The notes below the pieces were generated by a model. The model made no database searches. It was given only the letters and a program-made list of their open reading frames with translations, and was not told the DNA's origin. Below are positions 35,695-44,687 of a stretch of DNA of 64,000 nt, one piece after another. Source of the DNA: CADEDH01 sp050330635 (GTDB lineage Bacteria > Actinomycetota > Acidimicrobiia > Acidimicrobiales > SZUA-35); contig JBHJNQ010000064.1 in the NCBI GenBank assembly GCA_050330635.1, positions 16,058 to 80,057 of the forward strand. Direction: 5' to 3'. Position 1 is the first letter of the stretch. Each line of letters begins with the position of its first letter. The position numbers and the translations under genes are program-made.

Positions 35695-36965
35695 CAGTTG
35701 ACCTCCGGTGAGGGGTGCTCGACCAGGCCCCGCTCGGCCAGCCGGTCGTGGCGGGCCGTCCGCACGGCGAGCCCGAGGACGCCGGCGGCGGCGACCCCGA
35801 TCACCAGTCCGATGGCCACGACCGCCACCACATCGCCGACCGGGGTCGCACCCGGCTCGGCGTCGAACCATCCGAATCCGCCGTCCTGGGCCACCCGGAT
35901 GCCGCCCAGGATCAGGAGCCAACCGAGGGCGAGGGGGATCAGGAGCTTCCACCCGAGGTCCATCAGCTGGTCGTAGCGGAGCCGGGGCAGGGTGGCCCGG
36001 AACCACACGAAGGTGAAGAGGAACACCAGCAACTTGCCGAAGAACCACACGAAGCCCCAGAGCCAACCGGGCAGGATGCCGAGGTTCGGCCCGGCCGGGC
36101 CGCCGAAGAACAACGTGACGATGATGGCCGACATGGTGACCGTGTTCATGTACTCGGCCAGGTAAAAGAGGGCAAAGCGGATCGAGGAGTACTCGGTGTG
36201 GAACCCGCCGACCAGCTCCTGCTCGGCCTCCACCAGGTCGAACGGGGGCCGGTTGAGCTCGGCCGTGCCGGCGATGAGGAAGATCACGAACGGCACGAAC
36301 CCGGTGACGATCACGTTCCAGTTGGGGACGATGCCACCGAAGCCGGCCCCGGCCTGGACCTGCACGATCTCGTTGGTGCTGAGCGTGCCGGAGACGAGCA
36401 GCACCGACGCCAACGACAGGCCGAGGGCGGCCTCGTAGGAGATGGCCTGGGCCGAGGCCCGGACCGAACCGAGGAGCGGGTACTTCGAGCCGGACGACCA
36501 ACCGGCCAGCATGATGCCGTAGACACCGATCGAGCTCATGGCCAGGAAGAACAGGATCCCGACGGGGACGTCGGCCACCTGGAGGAAGGTCTCGCGGCCG
36601 AACACGGTGACCGACCCGTTGCCACCGTCACCGAAATCGCCGGCGATCGGCACCAGGACGAACGTGAGGAACGCCGGTATCAGCGCCAGGTAGGGGGCGA
36701 TCTGGAAGACGAACCGGTCGGACCGGCTGGGGATCAGATCTTCCTTGAAGAACAGCTTGATCCCGTCGGCCAGCGTCTGCAGCAGACCGAACGGGCCCGC
36801 CACGGTGGGGCCGAGACGGTTCTGGAGGCGGCCGACCACCTTGCGCTCGAACCAGACCATCAGCATGACGGCCACCAGGAGCAGGGCGAAGGCGATACCG
36901 GCCTTGGCGATGGCGAGGATGACATCGCCACCGTCGACACCGTCGGCCAGGTACGGATCCCCCAT
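35694..36965 (-). CDS. nuoH: NADH-quinone oxidoreductase subunit H (complex I copy 2)
   Basis: A 423-residue membrane subunit with LQNRLGPTVAGPFGLLQTLADGIK, SKYPLLGSVRASAQAISYE and FDLVEAEQELVGGFHTEYSS spread over adjacent segments. Compared with copy 1 it is ~75 residues longer, with a C-terminal extension that includes an extra membrane helix (about 378-400) and a charged tail. ATG overlaps the nuoG stop as TGATG. Confidence 0.96.
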   Translation of the reverse strand: MGDPYLADGVDGGDVILAIAKAGIAFALLLVAVMLMVWFERKVVGRLQNRLGPTVAGPFGLLQTLADGIKLFFKEDLIPSRSDRFVFQIAPYLALIPAFLTFVLVPIAGDFGDGGNGSVTVFGRETFLQVADVPVGILFFLAMSSIGVYGIMLAGWSSGSKYPLLGSVRASAQAISYEAALGLSLASVLLVSGTLSTNEIVQVQAGAGFGGIVPNWNVIVTGFVPFVIFLIAGTAELNRPPFDLVEAEQELVGGFHTEYSSIRFALFYLAEYMNTVTMSAIIVTLFFGGPAGPNLGILPGWLWGFVWFFGKLLVFLFTFVWFRATLPRLRYDQLMDLGWKLLIPLALGWLLILGGIRVAQDGGFGWFDAEPGATPVGDVVAVVAIGLVIGVAAAGVLGLAVRTARHDRLAERGLVEHPSPEVN

Positions 36966-39439
36966 CACCCACCTCCCCGGATGGTGATGTTGGTGACCGA
37001 GCGACCGGCCATCAGCAGGTTGCGGACGTCGAAGCCGGGCAGTCGGATCGGCAACCAGGCCGTCCCCGGCAGAACCGAGGGGTCGGCGACGTAGTCCAGC
37101 TCGTGGATCGTGCCCTCCCGATCGATGGCGACCGGCCGATCGGGTTCGAGGCCGAACTCGGCCACGTCGACGGGCGCCAGGCGCAGCACCGCCGGCTGCG
37201 GCAGCTGACGCAGCGACGGCGACTCCTGCACCATGGTCCCGAGATCCCAGAGCTTGTGGTCCACCACCAGCCGCAGACCGTAGCTGCTGGCCATGGGCGG
37301 CACCGCGGCATCCCCGAACTCGAGGACCCACTGACGGTCCATCTCGATGAGCGGACCATCGTCGGCCCCCTGCACCGCGCCCCAGTCGATGTTCCGCAAC
37401 GACTGGGCGGTCGTGCTCATCTCGGCCCGCAGCTCGTCCAGGGTGACGAAACCCAGGTCGATTCCCAGGGCCGACGCGATCTCCGCTGCGATCATCCAGT
37501 CGGGCTTGGCCTGGCCGGGCGGGGTCACCTTGGCCCGCAGCGGGCTGAGCCGACCCTCGGCGTTGAGGAACGTGCCGTCGGACTCGCCGAACAGGGCGGC
37601 GGGGAGGATGACGTCGGCCTTGGCCGCCGAGGCGGTGGCGAAGGCGTCGACGGCGATCACCGTCGGCACCCGCTCCAGGGCGGCGGCGACCAGCTCGGGA
37701 TCGGGGAAGTCCTCCACCGGGTCGGCGCCGAGCAGTACGATCGTGTCGATCTCGCCCTCCGACGCGGCCCGGAGGATCCCGTCGGCGTCCTTGCCGTCGA
37801 AGTCGGGCAACAGACGCCAGTTCTCCAGCTCCGCTCCTGCCCGGCGGATCCCGCCCGGCAGGAAGCCTCCGGTGAGACCCATCTCGAGCCCACCGAGCAC
37901 GTTGCCCCGCCGCAGCACCGGCAGGAAGCGGCTCTCGGGAGCAAGGCGGAGGAGGGCGCCCACGGCGTCGGCGGTGTAGCGGGCCGACTCGGCCAGGTTG
38001 AGCCGTCCCAGCACGACCGTCACGGGACGGCCCGATTGGAGCAGCTCGCGGGCGGCGGCCACGTCGTCGGTGTCGACGGCGGCCGGTAGCTCCGACCCCG
38101 GACCGTCGGCCAGGGCGCCGGCCACCTGACCGACGGTGCCCGGCACCGAGTGGAGACGGATGGCGGCGTGTTCCGACAGCGAGGTGGGGCGGGGGGTGAG
38201 CTCGATGAGGGTCACCCCGTCGTGGATGAGGGCGTGGCGGAGCCGGAGGTACAGCGACGGCTGTTCCTCCTTGGGGTCGGGAGCGAGGAGGACGACGATG
38301 CCACCGGGGACGCAGGCCCGGTCGATCGTGGCCCGGGGCAGGCCGAGAGCCATGGGGGCAGGGAGTCCGTCACCGAGCTGGCAGTCGACGTGATCGGTGC
38401 CGATCACGCCCTTCATGAGCTTGGCCCAGGCGTACTGGTCCTCGAGGTTCAGCCGGGCTCCGCCGATGACGGCGATCCGCTCCGGGTCGCCCCGGAGAGC
38501 CCGGGCCGCCACCTTGGTGGCGTCGCTCCAACGGCTCGGCACCAGCTCGTCGCCGCCCCGACGGAGCCGGGGCTCGACGATGCGGTTGGCGCTCGTCGTC
38601 ACCTCGTAGCTGAAGCGGTCCTTGTCGGACAGCCAGCCCCAGTTGACGGCATCGCTGTCGACGCCGATGATCCGCACCAGGCGGTCCTGGGACGACTGGA
38701 GCACGATCCGGGCGCCGGTGGAGTCGACGGTCGCCGTCGATTCCACGGTCTCGAGGTCCCACGGGCGGGCCTTGAACCGGTAGGGGGCGGCCGTGAGGGC
38801 ACCGACCGGACAGATCTGCACCGTGTTGCCACTGAAGTACGAGGAGAAGGGGTGCTCGGGGAACGTGTTGACCTGGGTCTGGGAACCCCGGTCGATGAAG
38901 TGGATGAGGGGATCGCCGGCCACGTCGGCGGCGAACCGGGTGCAGCGGTCGCACAGGATGCACCGCTCGCGGTCGAGGTGGACGAGGTCGCTGATGGGGA
39001 TCGGCTTCTCGAAGTGCCGCTTCTCCTCCACGAACCGGCTCTCGCCGGGCCCGAAGGCGTAGGCGTTGTCCTGGAGGGGGCACTCGCCGCCCTTGTCACA
39101 CACGGGGCAATCGAGGGGGTGGTTGATGAGGAGGAACTCGAGCACCCCGTCCTGGGCCTGCTTGGTGGCCTCCGACTCGGTCTCGACCTTCATTTCGGGT
39201 GTCACCGGCACCATGCAGCTGGGCTGGAGCGCCGGACCCCGTCCGGTGTCGATATCGACCAGGCACATCCGGCACATGCCGACGGGTTCCATGCGGGGGT
39301 GGTAGCAGAAGCGGGGGATATGGACACCGTTGCGTTCGCAGGCCTCGATCACCAGCTCCCCGTCGGTGGCCTCGACCGGGCGACCGTTGAGGGTGAAGGG
39401 AACGCCGGTGGTGGCCTCGGTCGATTCCGTCGTCGTCAT
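36965..39439 (-). CDS. nuoG: NADH-quinone oxidoreductase subunit G
   Basis: An 824-residue iron-sulfur subunit of the NADH module. The N-terminus has the [2Fe-2S] ligands (RFCYHPRM, GMCRMCLVD), the His/Cys set for N5 (INHPLDCPVCDKGGECPLQ), CILCDRCTRF and ICPVGALT. A molybdopterin-oxidoreductase-like domain follows, without a visible cofactor role, as is usual in NuoG. ATG overlaps the nuoF stop as ATGA. Present only in the second complex I cluster. Confidence 0.96.
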   Translation of the reverse strand: MTTTESTEATTGVPFTLNGRPVEATDGELVIEACERNGVHIPRFCYHPRMEPVGMCRMCLVDIDTGRGPALQPSCMVPVTPEMKVETESEATKQAQDGVLEFLLINHPLDCPVCDKGGECPLQDNAYAFGPGESRFVEEKRHFEKPIPISDLVHLDRERCILCDRCTRFAADVAGDPLIHFIDRGSQTQVNTFPEHPFSSYFSGNTVQICPVGALTAAPYRFKARPWDLETVESTATVDSTGARIVLQSSQDRLVRIIGVDSDAVNWGWLSDKDRFSYEVTTSANRIVEPRLRRGGDELVPSRWSDATKVAARALRGDPERIAVIGGARLNLEDQYAWAKLMKGVIGTDHVDCQLGDGLPAPMALGLPRATIDRACVPGGIVVLLAPDPKEEQPSLYLRLRHALIHDGVTLIELTPRPTSLSEHAAIRLHSVPGTVGQVAGALADGPGSELPAAVDTDDVAAARELLQSGRPVTVVLGRLNLAESARYTADAVGALLRLAPESRFLPVLRRGNVLGGLEMGLTGGFLPGGIRRAGAELENWRLLPDFDGKDADGILRAASEGEIDTIVLLGADPVEDFPDPELVAAALERVPTVIAVDAFATASAAKADVILPAALFGESDGTFLNAEGRLSPLRAKVTPPGQAKPDWMIAAEIASALGIDLGFVTLDELRAEMSTTAQSLRNIDWGAVQGADDGPLIEMDRQWVLEFGDAAVPPMASSYGLRLVVDHKLWDLGTMVQESPSLRQLPQPAVLRLAPVDVAEFGLEPDRPVAIDREGTIHELDYVADPSVLPGTAWLPIRLPGFDVRNLLMAGRSVTNITIRGGG

Positions 39440-40878
39440 GCCGACACCTCCTCCGTCTCCTCAGCGGGCGCCGACGCCGGCTCGTCCGGCGGATGCGGGT
39501 CGGTGACGGGCGACGCCGCTCCGATCTTGGCTTCGAACTCGGGCCGGAAGCGCCGGATGGCCGACACGATGGGCGCCACCGACGAGGGGCCGAGAGGACA
39601 GATCGTGGTCTGGCGGGGAGGGAACGGCACTGCGGTCAGGCCCTCGGATTCCCACGCCGCCACCGGGTAGCTGCCCGGACTGATCTGGGAGCCGACGTCG
39701 AGCAGCAGGTCGATGTCGGACGGGCGGCCGTGGCCGTCGAGGATGCGTTGGAGGATCTTCTCCTCCCAGCTCGTGCCCTCCCGACAGGGCGTGCACTTCC
39801 CACACGACTCCCGGGCGAAGAACCGCACCACCCGCAGACAGGCCTTGACCGCGTCGGTCGACTCGTCCATGGCGACGATGGCGCCGGAACCGAGCATCGA
39901 CCCCGCCGCCCCCACGTCGGCCGCCTCGAGCGGGAGGTCGAGGTGCTCGGGGAAGAACCACGGGGCGGAGCCGCCCCCGGGAATGAACATCTTGAGCTCG
40001 CTGCCACCGCGCATCCCCTGGCAGAAGTTGTCGCCGTAGAACAGGTCGCGGAACGTCACGACGCCCTGTTCGACCTCGTAGACACCGGGCCGGTTCACGT
40101 GACCGCTGATGCTCAGCATCCGGGTCCCCGGCGAGCGCTCCGAGCCGAGCTCCTTGAAGGCGGCGGCCCCGTTGGTCACGATCCACGGCAGGTTCGACAG
40201 GGTCTCGACGTTGTTGACGATCGTCGGCTTCATGTAGAGGCCCTTGGCTGCGGGGAAGAACGGCGGCTTGAGCCGCGGCATGCCCCGGTTACCCTCGAGG
40301 CTCTCGATGAGGGCGGTCTCCTCCCCCACGATGTAGGCCCCGGCGCCCCACGTCAGCACCACGTCGATGCTGACGTCGGTGCCGCAGATGTTCTTCCCGA
40401 TGACGTTGGCGTCGTAGGCGTCGTTGAGGGCCTGGGCCAGGCGTTCCTGGGCCGTCGCCATCTCGCCCCGCACATAGAGAAAGCAGGTGTTGAGCCCGAG
40501 AGCGTAGCAGGCGATCACGCAGCCCTCGATGAGCTGATGAGGATCGCGCTCCATCAGGAGCCGGTCCTTGTAGGTCCCCGGCTCGGACTCGTCGCCGTTG
40601 ACCACCAGGTACCGGGGCCACACCGGGGGCATGAAGCCCCACTTGATCCCGGCGGGGAAGCCGGCGCCACCCCGCCCGAGGAGCACCGCCTCCTTGACCT
40701 CCGCCGCCACCTCGGCCGGTGACCGCTCGAGCGCCTGCCGCAGACCGGCGTACCCGCCGGTCTCGACCGAGCGTGAGATCAGGTGGCTGTCGGGGTCGGC
40801 GAAGCGCGACGTGACGACCTTGGGGCCCTCGTTGTCGACATAGCCGGCGGCGTGGGGAACGTATGCGTTCGTCGCCAT
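39436..40878 (-). CDS. nuoF: NADH-quinone oxidoreductase subunit F, NADH/FMN-binding
   Basis: A 480-residue subunit that oxidises NADH at FMN. The glycine-rich GRGGAGFPAGIKW (69-81) and NGDESEPGTYKDR mark the NADH/FMN sites. Cluster N3 ligands are C359, C362, C365 and probably C427 (ICPLG). The gap to the fourth Cys is about 20 residues longer than in E. coli NuoF, by an insert around 400-422. ATG start, 88 bases after nuoE. Confidence 0.96.
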   Translation of the reverse strand: MATNAYVPHAAGYVDNEGPKVVTSRFADPDSHLISRSVETGGYAGLRQALERSPAEVAAEVKEAVLLGRGGAGFPAGIKWGFMPPVWPRYLVVNGDESEPGTYKDRLLMERDPHQLIEGCVIACYALGLNTCFLYVRGEMATAQERLAQALNDAYDANVIGKNICGTDVSIDVVLTWGAGAYIVGEETALIESLEGNRGMPRLKPPFFPAAKGLYMKPTIVNNVETLSNLPWIVTNGAAAFKELGSERSPGTRMLSISGHVNRPGVYEVEQGVVTFRDLFYGDNFCQGMRGGSELKMFIPGGGSAPWFFPEHLDLPLEAADVGAAGSMLGSGAIVAMDESTDAVKACLRVVRFFARESCGKCTPCREGTSWEEKILQRILDGHGRPSDIDLLLDVGSQISPGSYPVAAWESEGLTAVPFPPRQTTICPLGPSSVAPIVSAIRRFRPEFEAKIGAASPVTDPHPPDEPASAPAEETEEVSA

Positions 40879-40966
40879 CAGTACACGTTCTCCGTTGCTG
40901 CGTGGAGGGAGGATCGCCCGAGGAGGGGGCGCGCTGGTCCGGATCCTGCGGGAGCTGGGTCCACTA

Positions 40967-41584
40967 CTACGACTCCTCTGCGGGTTGGCGGCTGGCGAAC
41001 CAGGGCGGGGTGCCGGCGACCTCGGGGGACTCGATCCCGGCCATCCGCTCGGGGGGGATGTGCTGTCGGACCCGGCTGAGGGTGCCGTGGGCCGGGATGT
41101 CGGGTCGGACCCCGTCGCGTAGGTCGCTGATCAGCTGGGAGAACGAGCCGGGCTCGACCCGGTACTCGTAGCGGTAGTTCACCTGGAGGCACGGGGCTTC
41201 GGTGCAGGCGGCGATGCACTCGACGTCCTCGAGGGTGAACAACCCGTCGTCGGTCGTGCCGCCGGGTCGGACCCCGAGCTCACGCTCGGCCTCGTGGAGG
41301 AGCTCCTCGCCACCGTTGAGCTGGCAGCTGATGTTGGTGCAGATGTTGACGAGGTACGTGCCGACCGGCTCCCGCTTGAACATCTCGTAGAACGAACAGG
41401 TCCCCAGGACCTCGGCCGGTGTCACGCCCACCAGCTCGGCCAGGTGCTCCATGGCGTCGTCGGCCACGTAGCCCTCCTGTTCCTGGGCCAGGTGGAGGAG
41501 GGGGATGAGGGCCGACTTGGGTCGGGGGTAGCGGGAGATGATCTCCCGGGCCACCGCCTCGTTGTCGGGTGTCAAGCGCGCCAT
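40967..41584 (-). CDS. nuoE: NADH-quinone oxidoreductase subunit E, [2Fe-2S]
   Basis: A 205-residue thioredoxin-like [2Fe-2S] subunit (cluster N1a). Ligands are C82, C87, C123 and C127 (NICTNISC and ECIAAC). The N-terminal helical part EIISRYPRPKSALIPLLHLAQ is typical. ATG start lies one base after the nuoD stop. A ~55-residue C-terminal tail extends beyond the usual fold. Confidence 0.95.
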   Translation of the reverse strand: MARLTPDNEAVAREIISRYPRPKSALIPLLHLAQEQEGYVADDAMEHLAELVGVTPAEVLGTCSFYEMFKREPVGTYLVNICTNISCQLNGGEELLHEAERELGVRPGGTTDDGLFTLEDVECIAACTEAPCLQVNYRYEYRVEPGSFSQLISDLRDGVRPDIPAHGTLSRVRQHIPPERMAGIESPEVAGTPPWFASRQPAEES

Positions 41585-41585
41585 A

Positions 41586-42917
41586 TCACCGGTCCACCTC
41601 CCCCAGCACCGGGTCGACGGAGGCGATGACCGCCACCGCGTCGGCCAGGAAGCCGTCGGCCATCATGTGGGGCATCGTCTGCAGGTTGACGAAGCTCGGC
41701 CCCCGGATGTGCATCCGGTAGGGCTTGGGTCCACCGTCGGACACCAGGTAGCACCCGAGCTCCCCCCGGGGCGACTCGACCGCCACGTACACCTCTCCCG
41801 GCGGCACCTTGAAGCCCTCGGTGAAGATCTTGAAGTGGTGGATGAGCGCTTCCATCGACTCGTCGATGCGGGCCCGCGGCGGAGGCGTGACCTTGGTGTC
41901 GCCCGACCGGTAGTCGCCATCGGGCATCCGCTCCATGATCTGGTGGACGATCCTGATCGATTCCCGGATCTCGTTGAGGCGGATGGCGTAGCGGTCGAAG
42001 GCGTCACCGTAGGTGCCGACGAGCACGTCGAAGTCGACCTCGTCGTAGGCCAGGTAGGGCATGTTGCGGCGCAGATCCCACTCGACGCCGGTGCTGCGGA
42101 GCACGGGCCCGGTGGCGGAGAGGGCGATGGCCTCCTCCTGGGTGATGACACCGACCCCCTGCAAGCGATTGCGCCAGATCGGCTGACCGGTCATGAGGAT
42201 GTCGTACTCCTCGAGGCGGGGCGGGAGCATGTCCATCAGCTCGCTCAACTGCTCCTGCCAGCCGTCGGGCAGGTCGGCGGCGACGCCGCCGGGGCGGATG
42301 TAGTTGTGGTTCATACGCAGACCGGTGACCGTCTGGAAGAAGCGGAGCACCTGCTCCCGTTCCCGCCACCCGTAGATCATCATCGACACCGCGCCGATGT
42401 CCATCCCGTTGGTGGCCATCGACAACAGGTGCGACGAGATCCGGTTCAGCTCGCACATCAGCATCCGAATCCACGTCGCCCGTGGTGGGACCTCGAGGCC
42501 GAGCAGCTCTTCGGTGGCGAGCGAGAACACCAGCTCGTTGAAGAACGGCGAGACGTAGTCCATCCGGGTCACGTTCGTTGGACCCTGGAGATAGGTGAGG
42601 GTCTCCCCCGTCTTCTCCATTCCGGTGTGGAGGTAGCCGATGATGGGCTTCGACCGCAGGACGGTCTCGCCGTCGAGCTCCAGCATGAGGCGGAGCACCC
42701 CGTGGGTCGACGGGTGCACCGGGCCCATGTTGACCAGCATCGTCTGGTCGCTCTCGCCGGCGATGCGGGCCCCGCCGACCGTGGCCGCAGCCTCGACCTC
42801 CGACATGCGCAACACCGACCCCCGGCGGGGCAGATGATGGAGCTGACCGCCCTCGACGAAGTTGTCGTCGAGAGCATCGGCGGTGGCCGACTCGGATCCG
42901 CTGACGGTCACGGTCAT
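41586..42917 (-). CDS. nuoD: NADH-quinone oxidoreductase subunit D (complex I copy 2)
   Basis: A 443-residue subunit. It keeps the quinone-site His in GPVHPSTHG and the quinone Tyr in TRMDYVS. At the place of the human NDUFAF7-methylated Arg it has Thr (GYLHTG, T98), as I recall for mycobacterial and Thermus homologues. The ATG at 42917 overlaps the nuoC stop as ATGA; about 55 N-terminal residues are a non-conserved leader. Confidence 0.96.
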   Translation of the reverse strand: MTVTVSGSESATADALDDNFVEGGQLHHLPRRGSVLRMSEVEAAATVGGARIAGESDQTMLVNMGPVHPSTHGVLRLMLELDGETVLRSKPIIGYLHTGMEKTGETLTYLQGPTNVTRMDYVSPFFNELVFSLATEELLGLEVPPRATWIRMLMCELNRISSHLLSMATNGMDIGAVSMMIYGWREREQVLRFFQTVTGLRMNHNYIRPGGVAADLPDGWQEQLSELMDMLPPRLEEYDILMTGQPIWRNRLQGVGVITQEEAIALSATGPVLRSTGVEWDLRRNMPYLAYDEVDFDVLVGTYGDAFDRYAIRLNEIRESIRIVHQIMERMPDGDYRSGDTKVTPPPRARIDESMEALIHHFKIFTEGFKVPPGEVYVAVESPRGELGCYLVSDGGPKPYRMHIRGPSFVNLQTMPHMMADGFLADAVAVIASVDPVLGEVDR

Positions 42918-43483
42918 GGGAGATCCGCCTTCGGGTTGCGTTGCCAGGGTGCCTTGAACTGGACGGGGATGGCACCGACGGCGTAGTCCTTGCGGAGGGG
43001 ATGCCCCTCCCACGTCTCCGGCATCAGGATTCGTGACTGGTCGGGGTGACCGGCGAAGGTGATCCCGAACAGGTCGAACACCTCGCGCTCGTGGAAGTCC
43101 GTGCCGGGGTAGATGGCGTACAGGGAGTCGATGGTGGGATCGTCCGCCGGCACCTGGACCCGGGCTCGGAGACGCTCGGCCCGCTGATGGGACACGAACG
43201 AGGCGACCACCTCGAACCGCTCCGGGGTCACCCCCGGCGGCACTTCCCGTAGGCCGCCGAGGCTCAGGTAGTCGACGGCGGTGAGGTCGACGCACATGTT
43301 CCATCCGTCGGCCAGTAGCTCGACGGCGAGGGCCCGCCAGGCGTCGCGGTCGGGGTGGATGACCCGCTGGCCCCGCGACCAGGTGACGGGGAACCCGTAG
43401 GCCTCCTCGACGGTGAGGCCGGTCTCGGTGGACTCGCTGTCGTCGGTCTCGGCGTCGGTGTCGGCGGCCCCGGTGTCGCTCAC
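42914..43483 (-). CDS. nuoC: NADH-quinone oxidoreductase subunit C (complex I copy 2)
   Basis: A 189-residue 30-kDa-type subunit with YPGTDFHEREVFDLFGITF and GHPDQSRILMPETWEGHPLRKDY. An acidic Thr/Asp-rich leader of ~25 residues precedes the fold. It supports NuoD and NuoG in the connecting arm. ATG overlaps the nuoB stop as ATGA. Confidence 0.95.
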   Translation of the reverse strand: MSDTGAADTDAETDDSESTETGLTVEEAYGFPVTWSRGQRVIHPDRDAWRALAVELLADGWNMCVDLTAVDYLSLGGLREVPPGVTPERFEVVASFVSHQRAERLRARVQVPADDPTIDSLYAIYPGTDFHEREVFDLFGITFAGHPDQSRILMPETWEGHPLRKDYAVGAIPVQFKAPWQRNPKADLP

Positions 43484-44070
43484 CGGCCGTCGCCGATCGT
43501 GGTCAGCACGGGGGCGCCCTGCCCGTCACGCTGCTCGATCGTGATCTCGGCCCCGCCCCCCGTGGCCGAGCGGCGTCGCAGCAGCTCACCCGACTCGATG
43601 TTGGCCCGCAGGGTGAGGATGGCGTGGAGGAGGGTCTCCGGGCCCGGTGGGCACCCGGGGGCGTAGACGTCGACCGGGACGACCTGGTCGACGCCCTGCA
43701 CGATGGCGTAGTTGTTGAACATCCCACCGCTGGAGGCGCACACCCCCATCGAGATGACCCACTTCGGCTCCATCATCTGGTCGTAGATCTGCCGCAGGAC
43801 CGGAGCCATCTTCTGGCTGACCCGCCCGGCCACGATCATCACGTCGGCCTGGCGGGGCGAGGCCCGGAAGACCTCCATGCCGAGGCGGGCGATGTCGTAG
43901 TGGGAGCCGCCGGTGGCCATCATCTCGATGGCGCAGCACGCCAGACCGAACGATGCCGGCCACGACGAGCGGGCCCGCGACCACGACACGAGCTTCTCCA
44001 GCGGGGCGGTGACGACATTGTGGTCGAGTCCCTCGAAGCCGTGCTCGTTGACGTTGCTGACCAGTCCCAT
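43480..44070 (-). CDS. nuoB: NADH-quinone oxidoreductase subunit B, cluster N2 (complex I copy 2)
   Basis: A 196-residue subunit with cluster N2 ligands C45, C46 (GLACCAIEM), C111 (MGVCASSGG) and C140 (APGCPPGPE). A ~45-residue hydrophilic C-terminal tail is added relative to copy 1. The ATG at 44070 overlaps the nuoA stop as TGATG; the longer open frame upstream is nuoA read in another frame. Confidence 0.96.
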   Translation of the reverse strand: MGLVSNVNEHGFEGLDHNVVTAPLEKLVSWSRARSSWPASFGLACCAIEMMATGGSHYDIARLGMEVFRASPRQADVMIVAGRVSQKMAPVLRQIYDQMMEPKWVISMGVCASSGGMFNNYAIVQGVDQVVPVDVYAPGCPPGPETLLHAILTLRANIESGELLRRRSATGGGAEITIEQRDGQGAPVLTTIGDGR

Positions 44071-44648
44071 CAGACGACCACCTTCTCCTTCTCCGGCTCC
44101 GGGGAGGGTCGGGACCCCTCGTCGGGATCGTCGTCGGCGTGGCGTTCGGCGGCGGCCGCCGCCTCCCGTTCCGCCTCGATCTCGCCGATCCCGTAGGCGA
44201 TCTGGTAGCGCCCCTCGTTGCCCACTCGACGCACGGTGGAGGTCGACGTCCTCTCGCCCGCCCGCAGTGGGTCCTGGCGGCGTGACACCTGGAGGGGTCC
44301 CCACTCGAGGGCGCCCTTGGAGATGAGATAGACGAACGACTCGAACACGAGGGCCGAGAAGACCAGGACCGCCACGAGGCCGAAGACCCCGAGGGCGGCG
44401 TGGTTGACCGCCCACGGGTAGAGGAACACGATCTCGATATCGAAGATGACGAACAGCATCGCCACCAGATAGAAGCGAACCGGGAACCGCTCGGGGAGGT
44501 CCCGACCCGGGGTGATGCCGCACTCGTAGGGTGCCAGCTTCTCCAGGGTCGGTCTCCTCGGGGCCAGCAGCCTCGATGCTATCAAGCTCAATGCTGCGAA
44601 CACGAATGCCAGCACGAGCAGGGCCAGAACCGGTAGGTACTGCGCCAA
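44070..44648 (-). CDS. nuoA: NADH-quinone oxidoreductase subunit A (complex I copy 2)
   Basis: A 192-residue subunit. The three-helix core with KLAPYECGITP and MLFVIFDIEIVFLYPWAV is normal, but about 70 hydrophilic residues follow the last helix, rich in Arg, Glu and Asp. The start is TTG, supported by a strong GGAGAGGAGG site. It follows the membrane protein gene at 44688 after 39 bases, in line with one transcript for bc complex and complex I. Confidence 0.94.
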   Translation of the reverse strand: MAQYLPVLALLVLAFVFAALSLIASRLLAPRRPTLEKLAPYECGITPGRDLPERFPVRFYLVAMLFVIFDIEIVFLYPWAVNHAALGVFGLVAVLVFSALVFESFVYLISKGALEWGPLQVSRRQDPLRAGERTSTSTVRRVGNEGRYQIAYGIGEIEAEREAAAAAERHADDDPDEGSRPSPEPEKEKVVV

Positions 44649-44687
44649 GGTGTCCTCCTCTCCTGGTGGCCGGTGTGGATTGCCGCC

